DNA of 64,000 bases from Callipepla californica brunnescens (lineage: Eukaryota > Chordata > Aves > Galliformes > Odontophoridae), in contig JALIRH010000094.1 in NCBI GenBank assembly GCA_023055505.1, positions 616,578-680,577 of the forward strand. Direction: 5' to 3'. The notes below the pieces were generated by a model. It saw nothing but the letters and a program-made list of their open reading frames with translations. It did no database searches and was not told the DNA's origin. Below, piece after piece: positions 37,668 through 50,798 of this stretch. Numbering within the stretch: position 1 is the first letter of the stretch; each line of letters opens with the position of its first letter. A program made the position numbers and the translations under genes.

Positions 37668-37750
37668 CAGCTGTGAAGCATTATAGTTATTCACATTAAA
37701 GAGCTATTTCCAAGTCACTGTGGGAAACAACCGTAGCCTTATTTTATCAG
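37668..37750 (+). repeat. Unclassified interspersed repeat, copy A
   Basis: This 83-base segment, from CAGCTGTGAAGCATTATAG to CCTTATTTTATCAG, is over 80% identical by eye to 41202-41285 in the same orientation, with flanks unrelated on the right. It abuts a CR1 fragment. I cannot assign it to a named family. It is clearly not the CR1 or mariner consensus. Confidence 0.75.
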
Positions 37751-38018
37751 AGACTTGGGCATCCTGGAGCAAGGTGAGCAACAGGACACAAAGAGGAGGA
37801 AGCTACTGGAGCATCTCTCATAGCAGGAGAGATGACCTGTCTAGCATGGAGAAGAGATGGCCCACAGTGATTTTATAAAAGTGCATAAGTTACCTACGGG
37901 ACAGAATAAAGAAGATGGAGTCAGACTCTTAATAAAAGCCAGTGAAGGTTGTAGTGGCAGTGGGCACATACTGAACCACAAGCCATTCAACTTAACCAGG
38001 TGATTTTTTTTTTCTTTT

Positions 38019-38049
<31 letters not shown>

Positions 38050-38215
38050 CTTTTCTATTTTGAGGCTGTTCAAACACTGGAACACGTTACCCAGAGGTGT
38101 TGTACTGCCTCCAACCTTGGGAACATTCAAACCCAGCTAGACACAGCTCTGAGCAACCAGATGTAGTTGACCCAGTTAGAAGAGCCTACCAACCTCTGTG
38201 CCGGGTTCTACAATT
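37751..38215 (+). mobile_element. Diverged CR1 LINE fragment interrupted by a T-rich tract (plus strand)
   Basis: Old CR1 sequence. The left part resembles the late RT region ('gagcaaggtgagcaacaggac', 'ctactggagcatctctca'). The right part resembles the CR1 3' region ('ggctgttcaaacactggaacacgttacccagaggtgt', 'cctccaaccttgggaacattcaaacc', 'gctctgagcaacc'). A 57-base T-rich tract at 38004-38060 lies inside, where CR1 normally has A-rich or mixed sequence. The end is degraded and the canonical tail is not visible. Confidence 0.75.
38004..38060. repeat. T-rich tract inside a CR1 fragment
   Basis: Nearly pure T with scattered C. It may be an expanded simple repeat within CR1, or the poly-A tail of something inserted on the minus strand. 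Confidence 0.85.
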
Positions 38216-41201
38216 ATCATGGATTACATGATTGCATTTGTTTCTTGCTGCCTAAATTCTTCCATGTTGAGAGACTTAGCTATTCTGTCCTTACCCTGAA
38301 CCTGCAGAACAAGAGCAACATCAACTTTTTTTTACAGAAATTGAAGGGAAAGGGGAAAAAACTAGTTAACATCATATTTATCCCTATCCGAGCAAAATTT
38401 CACCAGTGAAAACTTATATTATGGCGGAATATTTGAAAAACTGAATAATACTATTTCTTTAGTATAAAAAAAAGTTATAGTACACAGAGTTAGAATTCAT
38501 CAAAATCAGAGATGTTGTAAATTGGATGTACTTTTTGGAAGGAAAGTTTACAAAGGAAAAAGAATTGAGCAGTACATGGAGTAAATGTTCACAATTCAGC
38601 ACTTGAAGAACATGAACCTTTTGTGAATCTGAGGGCTTTGGAAAATTTGTCCCAGGAGTGATGAAATCCTGCTAGACGAGGAGAAATGGTCGAGTCTCAG
38701 CTAAATATAGCTAACGTGTTTTAATTAACCCAAACCAAAGAACACATTTTCCCTATTGACATAGATATTATCACATTTTCTTTCATTTTCAATGGGTACA
38801 AACTGATCTCAGGAGAAAATATAACAAGTCCACCACCTGAATCACTTCTCTCAAAATTGCTAGCTATTTTGTGTAACATCTCTGAGATAAGCATCTACAA
38901 GGATTGTTTTTCTCTGCTAAGAAGGCACTTCAGCATGATGCATGCCCAATTTATGGCACTTGAAGACTTGCCAGTATTTTACCTTACAGCCTGTTTATAC
39001 ATGCATCTTCGTCCAAGCCCCGCCCAGTCTGTCATAAACACTGGAAATAAGATGAAAGTCTTCTTGTTTTCATCTACACAGTTTGCTGCCTCAATTTAGA
39101 TCACTCTGCAGGAGGGAAACCTTAAGCAATCACTGAAAATGTGAACATCTCAGTTTGGTCAGCTTTGAAGCTTCTCAAGAAATTGTGTTTCTAAGCCCTC
39201 CTATCTCTCAGGCATCTGAAAAAAAGTGAAATTAGTCATTTGAAAGATTTCTCATTATCTCTGAATGAATCACTTATGAAAATATTTTTAAAAATGTAAG
39301 TGTGGCTACAAGAAAACTGGTTAGCCAAGCAGCTACAAGTAGCTTAAGGGTTATTACCACTGGGCAGTGGTGGCAATGTTACCCCATTTTTAAAAATAGT
39401 TCGTGCCTTGTTATGTTCCTTCTGTAGAAAGGAGAAATTTGTTTTAACTGTGTTGTTCTGAATTGCACAGGGAAAAATCCATCAACCATGAGGTACCCTG
39501 CTGTTGAACATGATCAAAAAACTCTTAATAACTCCAGCAGATTATACTAAATTTTAGGTAATGGGACTCCCCTTCTTCTGCTCCTGTCTTTTTCAGAATC
39601 AGGGACAAGTATGGCTGAAATCCATGATCTTCCACAGCTCTCACTAAAGCAAAATCCAGTGTTAGCCAGTCAGTGGTTATGTAACTTACGTACACAAAGT
39701 CAGTAAGAGAAAGTTTGGTCTTAGTCCATTTACTCTGGTGAGCATTGTTATTATGGCCAAGAAAACTTTCCTTGTGAGAAAGATTTTAAGATTAGACTCT
39801 GCACTTCCATGACTAATAGTACACACTTTTAAAAATGTCAGCCTTGGTTATCAATATTAAGAATCTATCTTTCCTTACTTATCCAAGTTTTCTCTATTGT
39901 TGGACAAGTGGTCATTCATTTACATTTTCTCACAGAAGAGAATGGACTATGCTAGATTCTCAGCATAATATTATTTCCCCTCTTTAAATTACAGATGCTT
40001 TTAATGACTTGGCACACACAGTTGAGCCATATTGTGAATGCAATTTATAAACACCGCTACCTGTTAGTGCTGTACTTAAGCAACTGTTGACACTGCTAAA
40101 CTAAGACACTTAGTATAAGCATCTTTGTTATGTTGTGAACCTGAAATCTTAAACTAGATTTCTGTTGTATGAGTTTTTTCTAATGAGAATGAAAAGCAAT
40201 GACAAAAAGACCTCTTTATTTCTCAGAGTACACAGCTTAGTAGATATACTTAAAGTCATATGTAATGACCAAGGAAATATGGGTGTCAACATACATATAG
40301 AAGAAAATCATATCCGTAAATAAGGATGCAGTGCCTGGATGTTTAAAGAAGAGTAAAATGAAAAACTGATTCCTGATTCAGTATGTATCTTGCTGTTATT
40401 TAATTAAAAATAACACTGGTCTGTGCTCAGTAGCACATCATTCACCAACTGTAGTATTTGGATGCCAAAAGTGCTCATTTTCGAATATATCCCATCAAAG
40501 GTAAGAATTGCTAGGTCTTTTGGATTCTCTTCCATACACATTTTCATATCTATGATTGCCAGCTAATTCTTGCTTGCCAAACTTGCAAGGCCATAAATCT
40601 GTCATAAAAGATGCTAACTCATAGAGGCTTACTTCTGGTGTTAGTGGGAGTAGTAGTCTCACTACCATAAAATGTCTTTGTTGTCCTTATCCATAGATTT
40701 CTGTAGAGCCTTTGTATTTGGTGCTCAGTGCCACTAATACATGATATTTCATGCAAATTGATGTCCTTTGATACAGCTATATCACATGATGTTTCCAATC
40801 ACACAGTTAGAAAAAAAAGCATAGTTATAAACACTTGCTCTACCTGTGCAATAGCAAGCGTATCAGTGAGAACAAAATGGCATAGAGGCACCAAAACTAT
40901 TGTTTTAGACACATTCAGCTCTTTCTTTCATTTACACTGGTTAGGAATATGTTCAGGGAAAAAAAATAATAGCCATGGTCAGGAAAAAACAGGACACATC
41001 AAATTCTGTTATGTGTGTTGCATTTGGAGATGTATTTATATTCGTAAGCTGAAAAATCTTGTTTTTTCTAAAAACACCTTCAAGCTTTGTGAAACACACA
41101 GCAAAACATATATACATATATTTATATTTACAACTTTTGAAGAAAATGGAATCACAGTTTCTGCACAAAATGTAAACCACTTATGGTCAAAACAATTATA
41201 A
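38216..41201. other. Non-coding stretch without a recognised gene
   Basis: AT-rich DNA. A good donor-like AAG/GTAAGA at about 40500 follows a short open segment, but it has only a weak acceptor. The long open frame at 40728-41201 has no recognisable domain. Confidence 0.5.
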
Positions 41202-41285
41202 CAGCTGGGAAGCATTACAGTCATTTAAATTAAAGAACTATTTCCAAGTCATTGTGACAGAACAACAATAGCCTTATTTTATCAG
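41202..41285 (+). repeat. Unclassified interspersed repeat, copy B
   Basis: It aligns with 37668-37750 over its whole length, sharing for example 'CTATTTCCAAGTCA' and 'TAGCCTTATTTTATCAG', with one small indel and scattered substitutions. The right flank differs from copy A, which indicates two independent insertions or an old local duplication. Confidence 0.75.
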
Positions 41286-43106
41286 TCCACTACTCAACAC
41301 CACTTCAAGGACACACTGAATATAATGGGCAACCAGAATTAAAGCAATCTGAAGGGATAACTTCTGCCTGTAATCCAATTCAAGGTGAGGTACTCAGAAA
41401 TATAGAATGTCTCATGAATATGAATATTTAATACATAAATCTAGTTTATTTAATATATAAGTCCTGGAAGGTTCAAAAAGCTATATGAGCACTGAAGCAT
41501 CTTTGACTTTAGGTAGTAGCCAGCTTGCTTTCCAAACATACTTAGTCTGTCTTCCTTATTTGAAACCAAAGAGAAGATTAAAACAGACAGGTTTCAGTAT
41601 TTCCCTTAAACTCCAAGTATTTCCACTACTTGCGGAATATTACCTGTGAATGTTTGAATTACTGGAGATACAGGATAGATGATTATCTGGATCAATCCCG
41701 AATCAATGAATCAATTAATTTTATTATATGAGAAAGAATAAATTACATATAGGATTGATTACTGTACAATGTCTGTAATGTGAAACATCAAGATGGGCAT
41801 CAGCTCCTTCACTGCGTTATGTAAGGTCAGTTCCTAAGATTATGCATCATCTGCGTACCTCACAAGAAGACTGTGCTTCGATTTAAGCTGTACAGAGACT
41901 ACTTTTTACACAAACCTGGTTTATAAAAAAATGAGAAACAACAGGCTGTCCCATAATTCTGCCAAGAAATATTAGAAAATTTCCCCAAAATTTTCCTGTA
42001 CACTCTCTGATTGTGTTTTTTAAGCAAGCACAAGAATGTCGTCTTTCCTGTTGAGATCTCTCACTATGTTCTGACTTTTTCTGAGTTCAGTGGGACTTCT
42101 CAGACACAGCACTTCTGAAAATCAGATTGCTCTCCAAATAATGGACAAAGAATTCCAAAGCCTTGATTTTGAATCTATTTTAGAGAATGGTGTCTTCTCT
42201 AGGGAACACAGTTTTCCATTCTGATGTGTATTTTTTAATACCGAATCCTATCAGCCCTAGCTGTATCTAGACATACGAAACTGGCCTTAGGTGCATCACT
42301 GTGGGTCAGACACAAAAAATGCTGTTGTAGCACGTGCTTATAAAATTAATGATTTTGAAAATGAGTAATTAGAAATGAACAATTCATTAAAAAATGATTT
42401 TAGTTAAAAAAAATATTTGGAAGTTCCTTATTTTAGTAGATAAAAAACTACTTTCAGAACAAATACTTCAGTGAATATGCACAAAGCATAACATTTTCTT
42501 TCCTTTTATTTGCCAAAAGAATTCCAACACACAAGTTTTTTCAGAAGAGAATATTTTAAGAAAGTTGAATTATTGCCTTTTTGTGGGTGTTTTTTTCTTT
42601 TTTTTCTTTTTTTTTTTTCTTTCTTGTTTGTTTGTTTGAGGGGATTGCATTTTAAGACACTGCAGTTGAATCTGTTAAAGATAAAAAAGATTGTTGGTAT
42701 TGCTTTGACTTTAGCATGCAAGCAAGTTAAACACCCTTGGAAGTGCTTAGTAAATGGCACAAGACAAGTCTTCAGTAAAAGGCAGGGTGATACTGTCCTG
42801 TAACAGACTAAGCATGAAGATACTTAAATATTTTTCTTTGTATTACCACTGTGCACGCTGTTCTGATAGATCTGTGATTGAGTCTGCCATCAGTAAAAAT
42901 CACTGCTAGAATGGCTATGACAGACATGCCAGACTCTGAAAAAAAAAATATTTATTTTGTACTCTTGGCTTTGTAAGAGGTATTACAAGTATTAAAGCAG
43001 AGTAGTCATTAAAATTACAGTTGAGGCATGATTAATTATCCCCTCTCTATCACCTCAGCATATATGTCTCCTTCCCTCTGACCTGTTTCTGCTTGTCTTT
43101 CTCCAG
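41286..43106. other. Non-coding stretch with a T-rich tract
   Basis: AT-rich DNA. A T-rich tract followed by GTTT units lies at about 42591-42637. No gene or transposon recognised. Confidence 0.55.
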
Positions 43107-43199
43107 CACTCCATGGACCAGATTCTGATTGGTGACATCAGTGATGCTGAGATCAGAAATTGGCTCCTCGCTTCTATTTCTCCCTTGCCTTCCCTCTAA
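43107..43199 (+). other. Possible terminal exon, weak
   Basis: A good acceptor (TGTCTTTCTCCAG, ending 43106) is followed by 30 open codons beginning 'HSMDQILIGDISDAEIRNWL' and a TAA at 43197. No polyadenylation signal is obvious close downstream and no upstream exon is known. Chance is a serious alternative and the peptide is not recognised. Confidence 0.15.
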
Positions 43200-44298
43200 T
43201 TTGCCTTTTTCTGTGCTTCTCTTCAAAGACTCTTCACTGCAGCTCACAGCACTTTGCAGGTATCCTTGACTACAGCTCTTATTCCCCAATCTCTGTCCAG
43301 CTGGAGCAGCTCCCTGGAATGATATAATCTAGATTGAAGGCAGGTGGCCAATCAGGAAACAAGCAACTTGTTGGCACACAACATAAGTGACTCAGCCACT
43401 ATTTGGTCCCTCTTACAGTCTTAAATTTGGCCAAAAAATAGGTGGGATAGCAGACCTTGAAGAAGATGGGTTGTGACTGATGGTGAAATGTACCAATTGA
43501 AAATAAAACCTGGCTTTTAAGATACAAAATAGAGTCATAAGATTTACCCAATCAGCAATCCACCTATAAGGCAAAACCAGCACAGACTGATGCTGTACTG
43601 GATTTGTATTTTGTTTTTCAGGTGAGACAAAAAGAGTTTTGCATTACTAAGTTCTGTGATTAAATGGAAGGCAGAATTTCCATGGGAAGGGAAAACATCA
43701 TAACAAACCTTTAAAGCTGTTCATTGTGCAATACTGTAGATGCAATGTGAGGTTTGTATTTATATCTAATCCTGAGTAGGTTCTAGGCACAAAGTTGTAC
43801 GTGCATGTCATCTGAACACATTTACAGAGCCCTGCTTGTATCAGAAATTAAAGGACAATCTCCTGCAAACATTTCCACCTGCATGAAGTTGCTAAACAAG
43901 TTGTTACAAGGATAAATCACTGCTTATTTTCATTGTGCTTTCTGTGAAGGCTTGATTTCAAAATAAATTTTTAGTTGATTGAAACTGAATTGAAAACCAA
44001 AGGTTTTTAAACATACCTGTCATGATTCTTGTTCATGTTGTCATAGAAGGCCTTGAAAATATCACTTTTCTTCCCATCAGTTAATTCATGCAATTCAGGG
44101 AGCGGCAAAGGGAGATTCACCATGTCAACATGCTTCTACCAGATATATCACACAGGAGAAAGAGCATGCTCTGAGTGCTGCGTCCATATTTCTGCAATGA
44201 GCTTGTTATTTCTTTAGGGCAAATGTAGGTCTTTGTGCTTTCAAAGTGGAGATCATCTGTCTTGCAAGATTTTGGGTGCTTTGCCAAATTACTCTAGT

Positions 44299-44323
44299 AA
44301 AAAAAAAAAAAAAAAAAAAAAAA
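44299..44323. repeat. Poly-A tract (25 bases)
   Basis: Uninterrupted A run. No processed pseudogene or retroposon recognised immediately upstream. Confidence 0.9.
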
Positions 44324-45411
44324 TCACTACTATAGCATGCTGAGAGAGAAGTTCTAACATCATTTGTCAACATAGCTCCAGATACATGAAAAGAAGGGCA
44401 GCATTAGGGATCTCAACAGAAGTGTTGGTATAGTTTACAAACTCAGTTCAGCATCCAAAGCCAATCAATGCTTTCTTTAGCAAAACACACAAAAGAAATG
44501 AACAAGAAAAATGTGGTTATGTGCAGTATAGTTCCACTACATTTTGGCAAGAATTCACTTGCTGTAATTTAAACTGAAAAGGATTTCCTAAGACAGACCC
44601 AGATCAAATGTGTATGCTTTCAGAAACAGAGAAGGCTCCACCCAGTGAAGCCTCAACTCCCATTTGTACAATTATCTTTGTTTGCTTATTTTTTAAATCA
44701 GTACTTTATTTTTCCTAAGGGTCTCTGTCAATGCCTGGTTATTAGACAGCATGACATAAAAATCGGTATGCTTGTTTTCTTGTTCCTGACTGATCTGTGG
44801 GCTGTACTGGTCCCTTGCAAGGCTCATGGTAAATATCACAGTCCTTTCTACAACAAATTTTCTACTTACCAGTGCCAGTTAATAGTCAGAATGGTTCTTG
44901 AGTAAAATGATCCCACAACGTAAAAGAAACAATCCACCTACACACTGAATAACACAGCCTGGAAAATGACACTTTCTTAATGACTGAAATTTGAGATCTC
45001 TTGGCTGACTTCCCTCAGTTCAGCTTTAACCTCTCCAGTATCACAGAACTGCTAAAGTACTTGTTTCTTAAATTAATTATCACTGCCTTGACTGTCATAG
45101 AAAATACTGTAAAAGCGTAAGTAAGCCAAGGTAGCATGTGAAGAGGGTGAGTGGTTTACAATCTCTTTGCAGTTTCCTTTATCTCTGAGATCATCCTTTA
45201 TCCAGCTATATTCACAACTGCTTCCATATGAAGTTGCTTATGCAGAATCTACCAAAAACACCTACCTGATGAAACAGTGCATAGAGATGAGTTTTGAATT
45301 ACTACAGAAACTACCAGAAAAAGAAATGGTTCACTCAACTAGACCTTCCACTAGTTTCCAGGATCCTTCATTTCACACTCTTTGACCTGAATTTTCTCCT
45401 GTGGATAACTA

Positions 45412-45560
45412 TTAACACTGTTTTCCTTTTCTTCCTTTCCTTTCTTCCCCTTCTCTTTGCCTTTCCCATTCCCTTTCCTATTTTTTTTTTCCTTATTTTC
45501 ATTTCAGTATTGTGTTTCTCTCATTCTTACTTCCTCTTCTACTGTCTCTAATCTTTACTG
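45412..45560. repeat. Pyrimidine-rich tract
   Basis: About 150 bases dominated by C and T (CTTTCC and TTCTTCC units). Translations across it give artefactual Phe/Pro/Leu-rich peptides. Confidence 0.8.
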
Positions 45561-48500
45561 TCTTTCCTTTATTCTTTCCTCAAATATACAAATCTCCATT
45601 CTTCTCCCAGACATACCTGGCAAACTAACTAGGAACAGAAAAGTCACTGTCAGGTCTCAGATTCATCTGTAAATTTGAGAACAGTTACAAAACAAAAACA
45701 AACAAAAAGAAAGGAAAATAGAAATTATGTACAGGATAGAGAACGGATATTTAGAAGTAGCAACATTCTCTGCTGGGATCCTTAATTCTTCAGAAAAGCC
45801 AATTTTTTAAGTTTGCTAGGTAACAAGACAGGGAGGAGTAGAGAGGTATGAATATATTAACAAGGCTGACAATGGAGCCCCATCTCAGAGATGCCTGATT
45901 TACCATATTTCACAGAGTAATGTGGTCTCATGGTCTGTGAATGCTACTCTCTGTGGGTGCTGACTAAAAAGCAGTGCAACCCACTTCTCCACTGTATTTG
46001 GTTTGTTCCTCAATAGCCCATGAGATTTTAACAATTTACTTTCTTACTGCCCATGGATTGAAACATGGTTGTGCTCCTATTGATGTTATTAATTCATATG
46101 GCTCAATCTCTTCCTTCCAGAAATCTTTAGCTGGCTACATACACAGATTTATGAGGCTGCTGTGTAGGCCAAACTTGCCAGGGATCATGAATAGCTAGAA
46201 GTCTGTCCAACCAGCTGATTTGTTTTTAAGTGGCTAATTTCTATTTTACGTTTAGGATAGTTTCAGAATAAAATAAAACAACAGTACCTTTAGGTTTAAT
46301 GGTTTGGATCTGTCCTGCCTAAGGATTTGTGCAGCACCTTTGTTCTCAGGAACTGTTTGTGAAAATCCTCCCCGTAGTGGATTCAGAGGCAACAATAGTT
46401 GTGCACTTTCTTTCTTTTAGAATTCCTCCAAATTTAGTTCTTTCCAAGCATCTAAGACCCAGCTTGTTTGAAGTATTGCAGGTGACACGAGATTTTGGCT
46501 CAGGAAAAGCATACAGCAACTTAGAACAGCAGACTACCTGCTTTGTCTGTGCTGAGACGACAATAATCACCTACCTCAGCATCCTCTGCAACCTGAAGAG
46601 TCAGTTTTTGCCTCCTACTTGCATAACCTTGGCAGCTAAGGAAGAAGTTGAAGGATGTAAGGTGGTGGCAGAAACAAGCATTAACAACAAGGCAGTGAGT
46701 CCATTTCTACTATTGGCTATCTCCCACAAAAACAGAAGAGGCAGCAACCTCAGACCCTTCTGAGCAGCATGCTCTCTGAAGAAATATAGCTGGCACCATG
46801 ATGACAGAAGCAGGAAGACAGACAAAGGATAGAGATACCTGTAATCACAAATTACATCAGTTTTTCCTGGTGCAGGGTGGTTTATCACTGCCAACCAAAC
46901 AGAGGATAGAGTTATGATTACAAATCCTAATTTATTAATTAACAGTAGTGCACCACTTCTGTGTTTTTTGTTAATCTTTTTACATACTAACAAAATGTTT
47001 ACTGTAATGCAGGATAATGACTGCTCTGCAAGAGAATTCTAGAAATCTCCAAGTCTTTTATGTCTGGTTCAGGCTTTATGTAACTACATCTCCAATTACA
47101 CTGTCACAAGTCTTCTTTATTTTCCTGTTACTCCCCTTACAAGGCCTGCATTAGCATATATTCCTGTAAATGGTGCTGCTTCAGTTTTCTTTTTCCTGGG
47201 GCTCTCTTAAACAGCTAGTACTAGTTTCCACTTGTCTTTTAAATGTGATCTTTTGCTACAAGGGGGACAGTTGTTTGACCACTGTTACTCAGACCACTTC
47301 TGTCTACCCACTCGTAAACTTGCCTTCTTCCTTGCTAATTAGTCATAGTGGATCCAGACTAAACCGTGCTCAGAAACTCCATTGCAAAATACAGTGGAAT
47401 GGATACACATCCCTGATATCCCCACAAAAATCCATTTATTTTGCTAAATAGGATGTAAAACAAAAGGCCAGTAAGTAATACAGATAACTATGAATGAAAC
47501 TGTGGACATCGCTAACAACACAATAACGACATCTAAGCACTTTTATCCTCTTAGATACAAATGGCAGGTTTGCAAATACAGAATTGAACTACAGCTCATG
47601 AACCTCCTGGGAGAATCACCACTTTTGAAAACTGCTTACCAGAGATGATATATTAAACCATTTTATATTATCTGGAATTAGCATGTTCCCTAGATTTAGT
47701 TCTCTGTTTAACAAACACTTCTCCAGTACAAATCCACTGTTGCTTGATGGCCTATTTTCACTGATACTTTCATGTTGTAGCTTGAACAACTGAAACATAA
47801 AGTATTATACTTAACTATTTTTTCCTAAGTATTAGCATTTCAAGGTTTTGTGGCCTCCTTCTTTGTAGTATCTTGCAGTAATAGTTTTTCAAGTGCTTTC
47901 ATGTCCTTTAGAAGTCTTTATGACCCCGATAACTACCTCAGATAACAAATGATAACTGAATCTTTTCCTAATTCGGGGAGCAGCCTCCCATTTACAGTTT
48001 GTATGCTATTGCTCTTAGCAGATCATTCTGCGTTCATTTTAGAGGAAAAAAGTCCTCCTTAAAGCCATTTGACAGAGAAGTTCTAGGTATTTTTAGGAAG
48101 CAGTTGTATTGTCAGAAATTCAGAGCAGCTGGCTAACTGCATCAGTTTTATGCAGTCTACAGAAAGTGAAAGAAAATCCTTTCTGTTTCTTGACAGTTTT
48201 TAACAGATTATTTGAAAACTATAGGTGACTAGCTTGTCACCAGAACTTAAATTATGAGCATCTTTATCAGAAATGGCTCAAAATGTGTATCCAGTCCTGT
48301 TACTTCATTCACACATAAAGGAACAAATGCATTAAATATATATATATATTAAAAAGATAGATTTTTTTTTTTCATTTTTGATGTAATTTGGAGGCCTCTC
48401 TGTCTTAGGAACAACACATGAGGCTATGTTTGAGATGATTAAAAGTTTTCATACTAGTAGAACTTTTAAGTCTTAAAAACAAAATGGGACAATAAGTACA

Positions 48501-50039
48501 TGTTTTGAATGTGATAACTTTCTCCCACATTCTACCTGGGAGGGGTTTAAGAATGCCTGGAAAGAGATGTAGGGTTGTGACTCATAGGCACTGCAGCACA
48601 CTGCTGCAGCCGTTAAAACATTATAAACAGACTGTTCCGACTTCTGCCAGCCATGACAATGGAGTGTCCCAGCCACCACGATGTACAGCCGCTTCATCAG
48701 ATTCTATTTCCTGTTCAACAAAAGACAGGGTGACTTTGTGAAATGGGCAGTGACAGTATCTTTTCTTCCTTTCTCAGTTTCTTTTTCAGGCAACACTACA
48801 CTTTAGTGTTCTCCTAAAGCAATTTTTTCTTTTTTTTTTTACCTTCTTACCTTTGAAACATGTATCTACTCATTTTTTAAACTTCAGTATGCACATTCAG
48901 TTCCATCCTATATCTCCTCAGCTGGGAACTTATTTAAGCCCATCAACAGGTGGCCAGATCCTCCACAAATCCACAGAACAAGCTCCTCTTCCATATCTTC
49001 GCAAGACCAGTGCAAAATCCTGTTCCACATCCCTACAAATCCACAGAGTCCCATGACAGAATTCATCGCTTCACAGCTTTGGCTCAAAAGCAGCCCTATG
49101 TCTGCTCCTTAGCTGTAACAGTTGCCACTGTTGAAAAATTTGCTGCCAGTGTTACAGAATAGTGAAGTCAAGCCCCTACCAGTAGTGCATGAACTTCAAG
49201 AATGAAGTACACAAGCCTCAAGAACATGCACTTTTCCCTATTCCACCACACCAAGAATTGGTAATTCAGCTGAGGGGAGTGGGAAAGAAAGACTGCCAGC
49301 AAGTTAGTGTAGTATTAAAACTTTTTTGCGAATCAAAAACTATTTATGGCTGAACTGTGCTACACAACAGCTATCCTAAGAAGAGTAGTATTTGTGCAAT
49401 CAGAAGAGCTTAGTAGTTTCTCATAGGAGGTATCTAGCAAAGCTGTAAGTACAGTCTTCACTGCTGAGTCCCATCTATGGCCAGCCTTTTCAGTATCCAT
49501 ATGTCATTTCAGGAATTAATAAAGAGTGCTTTCCAAAGCAGGAAGACAATATGTAGCTATAGCTGTTTTGAGAACTGTATAGCTTAATGTCCTTCGCTAT
49601 CACATCTGTAAAACTTAACATTTGTTGCATAAGACAAACTGGAGAGTAAAAATACCTTACTTTGTAGCTTTCAAGCACGTCATAATGACTTTCACAAGTT
49701 AAGTGACTCAATAAAATAGTGCTCCACAAGTTTGAGTCTAGCACAGGACACCGAAGTGGACTGCTAACGGTGAACAGGCTCTACTTCACAGAGAAAACAA
49801 TAAAATGCAGCAATGAACACAAAATCCCAACACGGTAAACTAGGAGAATTTACTTGTGATACATTAGGAAATAGTTGATCAACTAATTAATGACTCTAAA
49901 AACAGCATACAGATCTTTTTATCATAGAGATATCTCTGACTTATGTAAAACACATGGATTTGAAGATTTAACTGATTTATTAATCACTTTTTTGAATTAC
50001 TGTTACGGACGGATGTCCCCTTCTAGATTCAGCTATTTT

Positions 50040-50580
50040 CACAGAATCAGAATATTCTGAGTTGGAAGGGACTCACGAGGATCATCAGAGTATACTCTGT
50101 CTCCAGATAGGATCACCCAAAATTAAAATCTTGACTGATAGGGTTGTACAAACACTTGCTGAACCCCCGCACCTTGGGTCCGTGAGCACTCTTCTAGGGA
50201 GCCTGTGCCAGGACTTGACTGCCTTCTTAGCGAAGACCCTTTTTCTAATCACAAAATCACCTAATTGTAGGGGTTGGAAGGGACCTTTGGAAATCACTTA
50301 GACCAAACACTGCAAAAACAGTTTTCCTAGAGAAGGTTGCACAAGAAAGGTTTTTAATAATTTCCAGAAAAGGAGATTCCACAACCTGGTCCTCCCCTGA
50401 TGCAGCTCCATGCCATCCCCTCAGGCCCTGCTGCTGTCAACAGAGACCTGGGTTTCCAGAGAGGAGCTGCAGCCACTATGAGGCCTCCCCTCAGCCTGCT
50501 CTGGGCTGAGAAAACCCAGGGACCTCAGTTGCTCCTCATACATCTTGCCCTCCAGATACTTCACCATGTTCACAGCCCTG
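50040..50580 (-). mobile_element. CR1 LINE 3' region (minus strand), host of a nested CR1
   Basis: On the minus strand this is a CR1 3' end. The tail side starts at 50040 with 'acagaatcagaatattctga' and 'gttggaagggactcacgagg', and the distal part includes 'cctgatgcagctccatgcca' and 'atgaggcctcccctcagcct'. These two parts are separated by a second, different CR1 at 50249-50386. The outer copy belongs to a different subfamily from the inner one, judging by the sequence after the tail. Confidence 0.88.
50249..50386 (-). mobile_element. CR1 LINE 3'-end nested inside another CR1 (minus strand)
   Basis: It begins with the CR1 tail (TCACAAAATCACCTAATTG), then 'aggggttggaagggacctt', and ends 'aaaaggagattccacaacc'. 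The outer CR1 sequence resumes directly after it. It resembles the subfamily of the copies at 52853, 55356 and 56090. The nesting shows it inserted later than its host. Confidence 0.85.
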
Positions 50581-50798
50581 AAAATAGTACAATGGCAAAT
50601 GACTTATTTTGATTTTAACATCAACTCAGTAAAGATAAAGAGCCAGCTATTCTTACAGCCTACCCAGAGTGCAAACATTAAATTAGGGAAGTCTGGACAT
50701 TGATGATGCAAGTGTATTTTAGCTGAAATCAAGCTCTACTCCTTAAATCACCTACCCTCATTACCAATCAGCCACATTTCATTTTCATGCATCTGATA
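50581..50798. other. Short unassigned spacer between CR1 copies
   Basis: About 220 bases of AT-rich DNA with nothing recognised. Confidence 0.5.

Larger units (their letters stand above)
43200..50039. other. Long non-coding stretch without a recognised gene
   Basis: AT-rich DNA with a 25-base A run (44299-44323), a pyrimidine-rich tract (about 45412-45560) and a short TA tract (about 48339-48349). The 144-codon open frame at 46329-46763 shows no recognisable domain and no exon signals. Confidence 0.55.

Noticed and set aside
40430..40500. Short exon-like segment ending at AAG/GTAAGA
   Set aside because: The acceptor (GTGCTCAG) lacks a proper pyrimidine tract and the segment is too short to judge.
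40728..41201. 157-codon open frame on the plus strand
   Set aside because: No recognisable domain, no splice context, and lies in AT-rich DNA leading into a repeat copy.
46329..46763. 144-codon open frame on the plus strand
   Set aside because: No family features, and no promoter or exon signals; compatible with chance in a 64 kb window.
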